Shown: in pieces, positions 25,341-33,614 of the stretch
Layout: the number at the start of each line of letters is the position of its first letter
Position numbering within the stretch: the first letter of the stretch is position 1
Origin: Microbacterium abyssi
GTDB lineage: Bacteria; Actinomycetota; Actinomycetes; Actinomycetales; Microbacteriaceae
Assembly: GCF_015277895.1 (NCBI RefSeq)
Contig: NZ_CP063815.1
Coordinates: 372,001 to 436,000, forward strand
DNA length: 64,000 bases
Direction: 5' to 3'
The notes under the pieces: generated by a model
The model's input: the letters and a program-made list of their open reading frames with translations, nothing else
Told to the model about the DNA's origin: nothing
Databases searched by the model: none
Made by a program: the position numbers and the translations under genes

Positions 25341-26851
25341 CCACCCTGAACACCACAGACCCCCGCACCGGTGAGACTCGGCCGACCGCGATCGTGGCGA
25401 CCGCCCCCGCTGAGGTGGCCGAGATCACGGCGCGCGCGGCTGCGGCGACAGCCCTTCTGCGTGCGCGGCCGCGGGCGTGGCGTGCCGGGCTGCTGCGCGC
25501 CCTCGCCGACGGCCTGGAAGCCGATCGCGAGACACTGGTGGACGCGGCCCTCCGTGAGACCGGTCTTGCTGCGGCGCGCCTGAACGGCGAACTCACGCGC
25601 AGCGCGTTCCAGTTCCGGCTGTTCGCCGACGCCGTGGAGGACGGCGGCTACCTCGAGGCGATCATCGACCACGCGGGGCCCACGCCGCTGGGACCCGGGC
25701 CCGATGTGCGAAGGATGCTCGTGCCGCTCGGTCCCGTCGCCGTCTTCGGCGCGAGCAACTTCCCGTTCGCGTTCTCCGTCGTCGGCGGGGACACCGCGTC
25801 GGCCGTCGCGGCCGGCAACCCGGTCGTCGTCAAGGCGCACAGCTCACATCTGCTGACCTCCCAGCGCTCCTTCGAGTCGCTCGCCGCGGCGGCATCGGCA
25901 TATGGTGCGCCGGCCGGGCTGTTCGGCATCGTCTACGGCCAGGAGGCCGGGGGCGTACTGGTCGCAGACCCGCGCATCATGGCGGTCGGCTTCACCGGCT
26001 CGCTGTCCACGGGGCAGATCCTGCAGAGCATCATCGATGAGCGTGAGACGCCCATCCCGTTCTTCGGCGAGCTGTCGAGCCTCAACCCGCTCGTCGTCAC
26101 CCCGGGGGCGGCATCCGCGCGAACGGCTGCCATCGGCGAGGGACTGTTCATCTCGATGAGCGGCTCCGCAGGCCAGCTGTGCACCAAGCCGGGCATCGCC
26201 TTCGTCCCGCATGGCGAAACCGGCGATCGGCTCGTCGCCGACGTCGTCGCCCGCGCCGAGGGCGCTGCGGCGCAGACCCTGCTGAACTCGCGCATCCATG
26301 GAGCGTTCGACGAGATCCGCGCGAGGCTGATCTCGTCCGGCGGAGCGCGCAGCCTGGTCGCTCCGATGCGCGGCGATGAGGGCTTCTCACTGACCCCCGC
26401 CGTGCTCGAGATCGATGCCGCCCGTGTCACCGCCGAGGTGGCAGAGGAGGCGTTCGGCCCGCTCATCGTGCTCGTGCGCTACGCCGAGCTCGACGAGGTG
26501 CGCCGGGCTCTGCGCGCCGTGCCTCATTCGCTGACGGCGACGATCCACAGCGAGCCGGAGGAGGCTACCCTGCGCGGTGAGCTCACCGATGCGGTCGAAG
26601 ACATCGTCGGCCGCATCGTGTACAACGGCTATCCGACCGGGGTGCGGGTCTCATGGGCCATGAACCACGGCGGCCCGTGGCCGGCGACGAACACTCAGCA
26701 CACGTCGGTGGGAGCGACGGCGATCCGCCGGTTCCTGCGTCCGCTCGCCTGGCAGGACGCTCCAGCCGATGTGCTCCCCGACGAGCTGCGCGATGGCGCG
26801 GTCGACGTGCCACGCCGCGTCGACGGTGTGCTGGAGCTGGCCTCGCGCTGA
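25337..26851 (+). CDS. 2-oxoglutarate semialdehyde-type aldehyde dehydrogenase
   Basis: A 504-residue NAD(P)-dependent aldehyde dehydrogenase of the 2,5-dioxovalerate dehydrogenase group, recognisable by FGASNFPFAFSVVGGDTASA and GNPVVVKAHSSH in the cofactor region. GFTGSLSTG is the nucleotide loop, and the nucleophilic Cys sits in SAGQLCTKPG near residue 281. The Glu base region is EVAEEAFGPLIVL and FGELSSLNP. It would finish the non-phosphorylative pathway by making 2-oxoglutarate. Last gene of the operon, coupled to the FAH gene and followed by a strong hairpin. Confidence 0.88.
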   Translation: MTTLNTTDPRTGETRPTAIVATAPAEVAEITARAAAATALLRARPRAWRAGLLRALADGLEADRETLVDAALRETGLAAARLNGELTRSAFQFRLFADAVEDGGYLEAIIDHAGPTPLGPGPDVRRMLVPLGPVAVFGASNFPFAFSVVGGDTASAVAAGNPVVVKAHSSHLLTSQRSFESLAAAASAYGAPAGLFGIVYGQEAGGVLVADPRIMAVGFTGSLSTGQILQSIIDERETPIPFFGELSSLNPLVVTPGAASARTAAIGEGLFISMSGSAGQLCTKPGIAFVPHGETGDRLVADVVARAEGAAAQTLLNSRIHGAFDEIRARLISSGGARSLVAPMRGDEGFSLTPAVLEIDAARVTAEVAEEAFGPLIVLVRYAELDEVRRALRAVPHSLTATIHSEPEEATLRGELTDAVEDIVGRIVYNGYPTGVRVSWAMNHGGPWPATNTQHTSVGATAIRRFLRPLAWQDAPADVLPDELRDGAVDVPRRVDGVLELASR

Positions 26852-26863
26852 CTCGGAACGCGC

Positions 26864-26910
26864 GAACGCGAGGGGCTCCGGACCGTTTCGGCGCTGCGCC
26901 CCTCGCGTTC
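26864..26910. terminator. Terminator hairpin between convergent operons
   Basis: GAACGCGAGGGGC (26864-26876) pairs perfectly with GCCCCTCGCGTTC (26898-26910), 13 bp, and is followed on the plus strand by TCTTCTTC. It lies between the ends of the two convergent catabolic operons and probably serves both, though the pyrimidine tail favours the plus strand. Confidence 0.85.
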
Positions 26911-26931
26911 TCTTCTTCAGGGAGCGCGGGT

Positions 26932-27915
26932 TCAGTCGCCGAAGACGCCTTCCGGCACGAGGCGGCGCTCGATCAGCGCATCCCAGAGCGCGGCGTCGAC
27001 CTCCGCCTCGAGCCGGTCGAGGTTCGAGGCCGTCTGCGTGCGATCCCGGCATCCGATGACGATCGACGCGACGGCGGGATGCCGCAGGCTGAACTGCATC
27101 GCGGCGGTGGGGAGGTCCGTGCCGAACTCTTCGCAGACAGCGGCGATCGCATTCGCCCGTTCGATGAGCTCCGGCGGAGCAGGAAGGTAGTCGTACGTGG
27201 CGTCGGCGGCTACCCTCGGTCGCGCGAGCAGACCGGAGTTGTAGACGCCGGCGTTGACGATGCCGACGCCGCGCTCGAGCGCAGCGGGCAGCAGATCGTC
27301 GAGCGCCGGCTGCTCCAGAAGCGTGAAACGACCGGCCAGCATCACCACGTCGATGTCTGTCTCATGCACGAAGCGCGCCGGCATCGCCGACTGATTCATC
27401 CCGACGCCCACCGACTGCACGACGCCCTGCTCGCGCAACTCGATCAGCGCGCCGACACCCTCCGTCGACGCCTGTTCCCAGTGATCGTCCGGGTCATGGA
27501 GGTACACGATGTCCAAGCGATCCACGTCGAGGCGCGTCATGCTCTCCTCGACGCTCCGCATGATCCCGTCACGTGAGAAGTCCCACTCGCGGCGGTGCGC
27601 CGCGGGCACGGCGAAGCCGCCGTCGTCGAGCTCGCCGGGTGCGTGCTCCTGCGGTACGAGCGCGCGCCCCGCCTTCGTGGACAGCACGAACTCGTCTCGA
27701 GGGTGTTCTGCGAGCAGCGCGCCGAGGCGGCGTTCCGAGTATCCGAGTCCGTAGTGCGGGGCGGTGTCGAAGAGCCGCACCCCGCGCGCCCAGGCTTCCT
27801 CGACGGCGGCGCGCGCCTGCGCATCGGTCGTGACGCGGCCCAGGTTGCCGAGCTGCGCGCCGCCGAGACCGAAACGGGTGAGGGCGGTCCCGGTACGCAA
27901 CGGTGCCGTGAGCAT
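26932..27915 (-). CDS. Aldo/keto reductase (L-fucose/D-threo-aldose dehydrogenase type)
   Basis: A 327-residue aldo/keto reductase. The barrel has the catalytic Asp-Tyr in LFDTAPHYGLGYSERRLG, Lys in STKAGRAL and His in IVYLHDPDDHW, and the NADP segment near the C-terminus (IVIGCRDRTQTASNLD). The group includes L-fucose and D-threo-aldose 1-dehydrogenases, which oxidise free sugars to lactones. I start at the ATG at 27915, which overlaps the SDR stop (ATGA); the frame extends further upstream but runs inside the SDR gene. It could produce the lactone entering the neighbouring acid pathway; inference. Confidence 0.88.
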   Translation of the reverse strand: MLTAPLRTGTALTRFGLGGAQLGNLGRVTTDAQARAAVEEAWARGVRLFDTAPHYGLGYSERRLGALLAEHPRDEFVLSTKAGRALVPQEHAPGELDDGGFAVPAAHRREWDFSRDGIMRSVEESMTRLDVDRLDIVYLHDPDDHWEQASTEGVGALIELREQGVVQSVGVGMNQSAMPARFVHETDIDVVMLAGRFTLLEQPALDDLLPAALERGVGIVNAGVYNSGLLARPRVAADATYDYLPAPPELIERANAIAAVCEEFGTDLPTAAMQFSLRHPAVASIVIGCRDRTQTASNLDRLEAEVDAALWDALIERRLVPEGVFGD

Positions 27916-28673
27916 CAGCGGCCCAGCCATCCGCCGTCGACAGGAAGCACCGTACCGTTGACGTAGTCGGACGCCGGAGACGACAGGAACACCGCCGCCC
28001 CGCCCAGATCGGATGCCTCGCCCCAACGCCCCGCCGGGATCCGATCGAGGATCGCCCTGGAGCGCTCGGGATCATCGCGCAGCGCCTGTGTGTTGTCGGT
28101 GGCGATGTAGCCGGGCGCGATCGCATTGACGTTCACGCCCCGGCACGCCCACTCGTTGGCCAGCGCCTTCACCACGCCGGTGATGCCGGACTTCGCCGCC
28201 GCGTAGCCGGGGACGTTTATACCTCCCTGGAAACTCAGCAACGACGCGGTGAAGACGATCTTGCCGCGACCGCGCTCCAGCATCGAGGCGCCGACAGCCT
28301 GGGCGAGCGCGAACTGGCTCGTCAGATTGACCTGCACGACGCGTTCGAACCACTCCATCGGATGCTCGGCCGAAGGGGCGCGCAGGATGGTGCCGGCGTT
28401 GTTGATGAGGATGTCTACCTCCGCCGAACGCAGCTCTTCGCACAGTGTTGCCACGGACGTCGCATCCGACAGGTCGCAGCGGATGGCGCGGAACGCGCGT
28501 CCCCGCGCCAGCACAGCGGACTCGATCTCACTGCCGGAATCGGGGATGCTGGTGCTGACGCCGATGATGTCGGCGCCGGCGTCGGCGAGTGCTGTCGCCA
28601 TTCCGAAGCCGATTCCGCGATTCGCGCCGGTGACGACGGCGCGAAGGCCAGTGAGATCGAAGAGATCGCTCAT
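27915..28673 (-). CDS. SDR oxidoreductase (KduD / keto-deoxy-sugar-acid dehydrogenase type)
   Basis: A 252-residue classical short-chain dehydrogenase: NAD motif TGANRGIG, NNAG, catalytic Ser in TASLLSFQG, Tyr and Lys in YAAAKSG, and a C-terminus ending VDGGWLGR. Similarity in style is to KduD and 2-keto-3-deoxy-L-fuconate dehydrogenases, which act on keto-deoxy acids or gluconate. It overlaps the alcohol dehydrogenase stop (ATGA at 28670-28673) and the aldo/keto reductase start. Its substrate is presumably an intermediate of the same sugar acid pathway. Confidence 0.88.
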   Translation of the reverse strand: MSDLFDLTGLRAVVTGANRGIGFGMATALADAGADIIGVSTSIPDSGSEIESAVLARGRAFRAIRCDLSDATSVATLCEELRSAEVDILINNAGTILRAPSAEHPMEWFERVVQVNLTSQFALAQAVGASMLERGRGKIVFTASLLSFQGGINVPGYAAAKSGITGVVKALANEWACRGVNVNAIAPGYIATDNTQALRDDPERSRAILDRIPAGRWGEASDLGGAAVFLSSPASDYVNGTVLPVDGGWLGR

Positions 28674-29704
28674 CGGGCGTCTCCATCCCGCACGTCGACG
28701 AGGATCTTCATCGCGCGGCCGGCCTCGAGCTCGGCGAATGCCGCCTGCGTGTCGGAGAGCGGCACGATGCGCGTGATGACGAGGTCGGTGGGGATGACGC
28801 CGTCGGCGATGAGCTCGACGGCCGTCTCGAAGTCGGCGCGCTCGTAGACGCGGGCGCCGAGCAGGCGGAGCTCGCGCCAGAACACGCGCTGCAGGTCGAC
28901 TTCGCGAGGAGTGGGATGGATCGCCACGACGACGATCGTGCCGCGTACCTTCGCCAGGGCTGTCATCCCGCGTACTGCGGCCGCCGCGCCGGACACCTCG
29001 AACACCACATCCGCTCCTGCGCCGCCCGTCCATGCGTCCACCCAGTCGATCTGATCCACCGACGACGGATCGACGGTGGTGAATCCGAGACCCTCCGCCT
29101 GGGCGCGACGTGCGGCGTCGATCTCGATGACCGCGACGTCGGCACCGGTGTGGCGCGCGACGGTGGCGATGAGCGTTCCGATCGGCCCGCCGCCGATGAC
29201 GACGGCCTTCTGGCCCGCTGCCAGTTCGGAACGGCGCACGTCGTGGACCGCGACGGCGACCGGTTCGACGAGCGCTGCATGCGCGAGCGGCACATCGGCC
29301 GGCACCGCAACCAGCGTCGGCGCAGGCACGTTCCACCGGGCCTGCAGCGATCCGGGCGAATCGATGCCGATGAAGTTCAGGTTCTGACAGATGTGCTGGT
29401 GGCCCGCCTCGCAGGCAGGGCAGGTGCCATCCCAATCGAGCGGCATGACGGTGACCTTGTCGCCGATCCGCCAGCCCGACACATCCTCGCCGAGAGAGGC
29501 GATCGTGCCGCTCATCTCATGCCCGAAGACGAGGGGCAGCTCGACGCGGGCATCCATGTTGCCGTGCAGGATGTGCAGATCGGTGCCGCAAAGGCCCGTA
29601 TAGGCGACCGCGATCTGCACCTGGCCTGGCTGAGGACGCTCTGGCTGCGCCTCTCTGATCTCGATTGAGCGGTCTCCCACATAGTTGGCAGTCAGCACTG
29701 ACAT
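28670..29704 (-). CDS. Zinc-dependent alcohol/polyol dehydrogenase
   Basis: A 344-residue medium-chain dehydrogenase. Catalytic-zinc ligands are in GLCGTDLH and FGHEMSG; the NAD motif is VIGGGPIGTL near residue 170. The structural-zinc lobe reads CPACEAGHQHIC, with only three of the usual four cysteines (the first position is Asp), so structural zinc binding may be altered. I start at the ATG at 29704 (MSVLTANYVGD); an ATG four codons upstream at 29716 is possible, and the frame further upstream overlaps divergent DNA. First gene of the minus-strand operon; a GntR-like site lies 29 bp before it. Likely oxidises a sugar or polyol. Confidence 0.87.
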   Translation of the reverse strand: MSVLTANYVGDRSIEIREAQPERPQPGQVQIAVAYTGLCGTDLHILHGNMDARVELPLVFGHEMSGTIASLGEDVSGWRIGDKVTVMPLDWDGTCPACEAGHQHICQNLNFIGIDSPGSLQARWNVPAPTLVAVPADVPLAHAALVEPVAVAVHDVRRSELAAGQKAVVIGGGPIGTLIATVARHTGADVAVIEIDAARRAQAEGLGFTTVDPSSVDQIDWVDAWTGGAGADVVFEVSGAAAAVRGMTALAKVRGTIVVVAIHPTPREVDLQRVFWRELRLLGARVYERADFETAVELIADGVIPTDLVITRIVPLSDTQAAFAELEAGRAMKILVDVRDGDAR

Positions 29705-29732
29705 CTCCTCGTTCATCGGAGTTGCCAGATTA

Positions 29733-29746
29733 CTATGACGTATGAT
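29733..29746 (-). promoter_or_regulatory. Candidate GntR operator before the dehydrogenase operon
   Basis: The plus-strand sequence CTATGACGTATGAT contains TGACGTA (29736-29742), matching TGATGTA at the two other sites apart from one T-to-C change; read on the minus strand the common core is TACRTCA. The position just before the alcohol dehydrogenase start fits repression by the GntR protein encoded 12 kb away. Confidence 0.45.
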
Positions 29747-29818
29747 GATTCGCCAAGGGCGCGTCGAGTACTGAGGGGCGCGGTGGCGTGCTCGGGAAAC
29801 CGCGAGACAATGGAACCC

Positions 29819-30742
29819 ATGAGCGACGCCAGGCACCCTCGGCACGCGTCGCGCCCTCCTCGCGTGCTGACGGCGGCCCTCCCGATCGGGCTGGCCGTGA
29901 CCGCGCTCGGTGCACTGTGGGCGCTGACGGACGCGCCGCCCGCCGACGACGTCGCGCCGCCGGTGCCGATGGTCGCCGCTCAACTGCCAGGAGTCGATCG
30001 CACGACCGTGGATGCCGTCGACCCGTGCGCCGAGCCGGCTGTGATGGACGCCTTGGCATCGGGTGACGACGAAGCCGTGATCTCGGCCTTCGGAGGAGGC
30101 ACGGCGTTCCGGGATGCCGTCGCCGCCCGCAACGCGCCCTGCATCTCGCTGACCGATCCCGCACGGCGATGGGTTGTTGTGAACAAGGCGTCCGCGGTCG
30201 CCCCCGCCGAGTTCGAGCCGGAAGGGCTCATCGAGGCGCCGATCCGCACGACGACGCCGTCGCGCCTGATCCGCGAGGATGCCGCGACTGCTCTCGGCGC
30301 GATGGCCGCGGAGCTCGAGACATCGGGCGCCGGCGCGATCGGCATGAACAACGCGTATCGCTCCTACCAGCTGCAAGTCTCCAACTACGCCGGGCAGGTG
30401 AGCTCTCAGGGGCAGGAAGCCGCAGATCTGGCCTCCGCGCGTCCCGGGTTCAGCGAGCACCAGACCGGTCTCGCGGTCGACGTCGTCGCCTGCGGCGACG
30501 GCTGCGGCGAGATCGGCGCGTTCGGCGGCACCACCGAGAGCGAGTGGATCGCTGCGCACGCCTGGAAGCACGGCTTCATCGTGCGCTACGAGACGGGTGC
30601 GACCGGTACGACCGGATACGAACCGGAGCCCTGGCATCTCCGCTACGTCGGCCCCGCGCTCGCGAGCGCTTACCACGAGGGCGGATTCCACTCGCTCGAG
30701 GAGTTCTTCGGCCTGCCGGCGGCCCCCGACTACGCGCACTGA
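29819..30742 (+). CDS. VanY-family D-alanyl-D-alanine carboxypeptidase
   Basis: A 307-residue membrane-anchored or exported peptidase of the VanY/M15 type that trims the terminal D-Ala of peptidoglycan stem peptides. A hydrophobic segment (VLTAALPIGLAVTALGALWA) near residues 20-40 serves as signal anchor. The zinc and catalytic motifs are SEHQTGLAVDVV and EPWHLRYVG. Two in-frame ATGs (29810 and 29819) are close together; the second has GGAA upstream. The longer frame from 29735 would start within the divergent promoter. Not obviously related to the catabolic genes. Confidence 0.88.
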   Translation: MSDARHPRHASRPPRVLTAALPIGLAVTALGALWALTDAPPADDVAPPVPMVAAQLPGVDRTTVDAVDPCAEPAVMDALASGDDEAVISAFGGGTAFRDAVAARNAPCISLTDPARRWVVVNKASAVAPAEFEPEGLIEAPIRTTTPSRLIREDAATALGAMAAELETSGAGAIGMNNAYRSYQLQVSNYAGQVSSQGQEAADLASARPGFSEHQTGLAVDVVACGDGCGEIGAFGGTTESEWIAAHAWKHGFIVRYETGATGTTGYEPEPWHLRYVGPALASAYHEGGFHSLEEFFGLPAAPDYAH

Positions 30743-30815
30743 ACCCTCACGCCGACTCGCGCAGACCCTGATCTGTGGCTTCCCACAAATGCGGCACCCA
30801 GTGTCACACATTGCG

Positions 30816-30866
30816 GAATGCATTCTCACAACGCTCCGCCGCGGCATCCGCCCTCCGCAATAGACT
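30816..30866 (+). promoter_or_regulatory. Promoter region of acyl-CoA dehydrogenase with palindrome
   Basis: A perfect 10-bp palindrome GAATGCATTC (30816-30825) lies upstream of TAGACT (30861-30866), a fair -10 box 40 bp before the acyl-CoA dehydrogenase start. The palindrome sits where a regulator could act; upstream, TGTGG-CTTC-CCACA forms a small hairpin after the carboxypeptidase gene. No regulator can be named. Confidence 0.35.
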
Positions 30867-30905
30867 CGCCGGAGCAAAGACGCCAGACACGTTCGGGAGG
30901 ACGGC

Positions 30906-32069
30906 ATGGAACGCGACATCTACGACGAAGACCACGAAGCATTCCGCGACCTGGTCAAGGACTTCGTCAAGCGCCACGTGAGCACCGAGAGCATCGAGAA
31001 GTGGGATGCCGCAGGCGAGATCGACCGCGACACGATGCTGGCCGCGGGTGAGGCCGGCCTCATCGGCCTTTCCGTGCCCGAGGAGTTCGGCGGCGCCGGC
31101 ATGCTGCAGGACTACCGCTTCCGCACCGTCGTGATGGAGGAGGTCATCGCCTCCGGAGCAGGTTCCCTCGCCGGTGCCTTCGGCATCCAGGACGACCTGG
31201 CCGTGCCGTATCTGGTGCACATGGGCACGCAGCAGCAGAAGGAGAAGTGGCTTCCGCGCATGGCCACGGGCGAGGTGCTCGGCGCGCTCGCCATGACCGA
31301 CCCCGGCGCGGGTTCGGACCTCCGCGGCATCAAGACCAATGCGAAGAAGGTCGACGGCGGCTACATCGTCAACGGCGCCAAGACGTTCATCTCGTCGGGC
31401 ACGACCGCCGACGTCGTCGTCACGTTCGTGAAGACCGGCGAGGGCAACCGCCCCGATGCGTTCAGCCTGCTGCTCATCGAGAAGGGCATGGAGGGTTTCG
31501 ACCAGGGCAAGAAGCTCAGCAAGATGGGCTTCCACGGCTGGGACACCGCTGAGCTCAGCTTCACCGACGTGTTCGTCCCCGACGAGAACCTGATCAGCGG
31601 CAAGGAGGGGCAGGGCTTCATCCAGCTGATGATGAACCTGCCGCTCGAGCGGCTGTCGATCGGCGTCGCAGCCGCGGCTGCAGCGCAGGCCGCGACCGAC
31701 TGGACCATCTCCTATACGAAGGACCGCGAGGCCTTCGGCGAGCGGATTGCCGACTTCCAGAACACGCGCTTCCGCCTCGCCGACATGGTCACCACCACCG
31801 AGGTGATGTGGGCGTACATCGACCGCGCGCTGCTGGCTTACAAGGACAAGAAGCTCACCGCCGAGGACGCCGCGAAGGTCAAGTTCTGGGCGACGGAGCG
31901 CGAGTGGGAGGTGCTCGACACGGGTGTGCAGCTCCACGGCGGCTACGGCTACATCATGGAGTACCCGATCGCCCGCGCGTTCACCGACGCCCGCGTGCAC
32001 CGCATCTACGGCGGCACCAACGAGATCATGCGCGACCTGGTCGGTCGTCAGATCGCCGGCAAGCGCTGA
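30906..32069 (+). CDS. Acyl-CoA dehydrogenase
   Basis: A 387-residue FAD enzyme of the short/medium-chain acyl-CoA dehydrogenase type, forming the 2,3-double bond in fatty or branched acyl-CoA. Signatures are AMTDPGAGSDLRGI (FAD/substrate loop), MGFHGWDTAELSFTDVFVP, QLHGGYGYIMEYPIARAFTDAR and the catalytic Glu in IYGGTNEIMRD near residue 371. The start follows GGGAGGA. It stands alone, ending at a long nested hairpin shared with a convergent gene. Confidence 0.94.
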   Translation: MERDIYDEDHEAFRDLVKDFVKRHVSTESIEKWDAAGEIDRDTMLAAGEAGLIGLSVPEEFGGAGMLQDYRFRTVVMEEVIASGAGSLAGAFGIQDDLAVPYLVHMGTQQQKEKWLPRMATGEVLGALAMTDPGAGSDLRGIKTNAKKVDGGYIVNGAKTFISSGTTADVVVTFVKTGEGNRPDAFSLLLIEKGMEGFDQGKKLSKMGFHGWDTAELSFTDVFVPDENLISGKEGQGFIQLMMNLPLERLSIGVAAAAAAQAATDWTISYTKDREAFGERIADFQNTRFRLADMVTTTEVMWAYIDRALLAYKDKKLTAEDAAKVKFWATEREWEVLDTGVQLHGGYGYIMEYPIARAFTDARVHRIYGGTNEIMRDLVGRQIAGKR

Positions 32070-32083
32070 CGCCGCATACCCTC

Positions 32084-32144
32084 ACTCAGGTCGCAGATTC
32101 TGCCGTTCTGACACGTTCAGAGCGGCGAAATCTGCGACCTGAGT
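32084..32144. terminator. Long nested inverted repeat (bidirectional terminator)
   Basis: ACTCAGGTCGCAGATT (32084-32099) and AATCTGCGACCTGAGT (32129-32144) form a perfect 16-bp stem followed by TT. Inside it GCCGTTCTGA pairs with TCAGAGCGGC, one wobble, around a CACGT loop, so the whole 61 nt folds into nearly one rod. It separates convergent genes. The length and symmetry exceed an ordinary terminator, so it may be a mobile or dispersed palindromic element. Confidence 0.75.
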
Positions 32145-32159
32145 TTCGTGCTCCGGCGA

Positions 32160-32714
32160 TCAGCGCCGCCCGACGCCGGCCGCACGCACGCGATCGGCGA
32201 TGAGGATGCCGAGGGCCGTCGCCACAAGGCAGCTGATGAGCGTCGACGCGAAGAACAGCGCCTGTGCCCACAGGGGCTGCACGCCCATGTCGAAGAACGT
32301 CCAGGAGAAGATCGGGTACACGACGCCCAGCACGGCTGCTCCGGCGTAGTGCATCCAGGTCTTCCAGAATCGCCAGAGCACGACGAGGAACGGGAGCTCG
32401 GCGAACAGCGCCCACGATGCGTTGGTCACGACGCTCATGAATCCGTAACCGGAGAACGGCACGATCACGAGGCCGGCGATGATGCCGACGAGCAGGCCGA
32501 CCAGCGGACGCCGCAGCAGACGCAGCGCGATGACGGCGGGTAGGATCCACAGCCCGGTGATAGCCACTGAGAGCGCGGGCATGCCGAGGCTCAGCAGGAC
32601 GGTTGACAGCCAGTTGGCCGGGGTCAGCAGCAGCCCGCCGGCCACGCCGAGCGCAGCGCACGTCAGCAGCAGCGTCGTCGACACCCCGAATCTGCGGCGC
32701 GCGACCTCGCTCAT
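32160..32714 (-). CDS. ECF transporter S-component-like membrane protein (YkoE-like), last gene of iron-box operon
   Basis: A 184-residue protein with five or six membrane helices (STTLLLTCAALGVAGGLLL first) and a short basic tail, in the style of YkoE-type S components that bind the substrate of energy-coupling-factor transporters. YkoE family members elsewhere import thiamine precursors, but here no TPP riboswitch is visible and the operon starts at an iron box. Its ATG overlaps the stop of the siderophore-interacting protein (ATGA). It shares topology with the second S-like protein encoded at the other end of the locus. Substrate unknown; an iron chelate or metal-linked compound is the contextual guess. 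Confidence 0.7.
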   Translation of the reverse strand: MSEVARRRFGVSTTLLLTCAALGVAGGLLLTPANWLSTVLLSLGMPALSVAITGLWILPAVIALRLLRRPLVGLLVGIIAGLVIVPFSGYGFMSVVTNASWALFAELPFLVVLWRFWKTWMHYAGAAVLGVVYPIFSWTFFDMGVQPLWAQALFFASTLISCLVATALGILIADRVRAAGVGRR

Positions 32715-33586
32715 GCGAGCGGCTCCGCAGCGATCTCGCGCGCGGTCTTCGACGTCGGCGATGCGGCCCCGACCTTCCAATAGCCGCAGAAGCTGACGGT
32801 GTTCTTGTCGACGCCGCGCTCGCTCACGAGCTGCTTGCGCACTCCGGAGGCGAGCGCCTGCTCGCCGGCCGCGTACGTGTGGAACGGAGCATCTGGCAGC
32901 GTCAGGGCGCGCAGCGCGGACAGCGCGAGAGACCCCGGTTCGACGTCGTGCGGGCGCACGAGCCACTCCACCGTGATGCCGTCGGGATGCGGGAACTCCA
33001 GGGCATCCTCCTCGGTCGGCACCTCGACGATCGCGGTGCCGGATGCCGTGGCGGGCAACGACGCGCAGATCGATGCGATCGCGGGCAGTGCCGTCTCATC
33101 GCCGACCAGGACGACCCGGTCGGTGCCTCGCTCCGGGTTGAAGGTGAGGCCCTCGTCGATGATCAGGACCCGGTCGCCGGGAGCGCAGGTCTCCGCCCAG
33201 CGGGATGCCGGGCCCGCGGTGCCCGCGCTGGCAGAGCCGTGCAGCACGAAGTCCACATCGATCTCGGTGCCGCGCGCGTCCGTCGCGGGCCGGTACGCGC
33301 GCACGCTGTAGTTGCGCATCACGGGCCGGTCGCCGTCGGGGATCCGCAGGAACTTCAGGTATCCGAACAGCTTGTGCGCCTTCGCCGGCACGCGTTCAAG
33401 GCCGGCTGCGCCTGTGACCGGGATGAACAACCGGAACCACTGGTCGAATCCCATCGGGCGGAACTTCTCGATCCCGCCGCCGCCGAGCGTGACGCGCATC
33501 CAATGCGGCGCGAGCCGTTCGGCGCGCAGCACCTCGAGCGGGATGAGCTCGGTTGTCTCAGGCTTGACCATCTTGCTGAACGCCAT
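32711..33586 (-). CDS. Siderophore-interacting protein (ferric-siderophore reductase)
   Basis: A 291-residue SIP-family flavoprotein (ViuB/FscN type), which reduces iron in imported ferric siderophores in the cytoplasm. Landmarks are the FAD-binding PVMRNYSVRAYRP, the typical VLVGDETALPAI near the middle and the C-terminal AGEQALA and SFCGYWKVG. The ATG at 33586 (MAFSKMVKPE) was chosen; the open frame upstream runs into the T-component gene and is Ser/Arg-rich noise. It lies inside an ECF transporter operon, between T and S genes, and overlaps the latter by ATGA, which ties the transporter to iron. Confidence 0.9.
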   Translation of the reverse strand: MAFSKMVKPETTELIPLEVLRAERLAPHWMRVTLGGGGIEKFRPMGFDQWFRLFIPVTGAAGLERVPAKAHKLFGYLKFLRIPDGDRPVMRNYSVRAYRPATDARGTEIDVDFVLHGSASAGTAGPASRWAETCAPGDRVLIIDEGLTFNPERGTDRVVLVGDETALPAIASICASLPATASGTAIVEVPTEEDALEFPHPDGITVEWLVRPHDVEPGSLALSALRALTLPDAPFHTYAAGEQALASGVRKQLVSERGVDKNTVSFCGYWKVGAASPTSKTAREIAAEPLA

Positions 33587-33614
33587 CGGTCGCCTTTCGG
33601 GGTCGTGGGTGAAC

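Noticed and set aside
13404..29704. Assignment of the cluster as the known L-fucose or L-rhamnose oxidative pathway
   Set aside because: A rhamnose-type mutarotase, a fucose-dehydrogenase-like reductase and a KDF-dehydrogenase-like SDR point that way, but the FAH protein has the length of keto-deoxy-pentonate dehydratases and is coupled to a 2-oxoglutarate-semialdehyde-type dehydrogenase. No L-fuconolactonase or aldolase was seen, so the sugar is left open.
29717..30919. Extended N-terminus of the Zn-alcohol dehydrogenase
   Set aside because: The open frame runs antisense through the carboxypeptidase gene; the dehydrogenase fold begins at MSVLTANYV.
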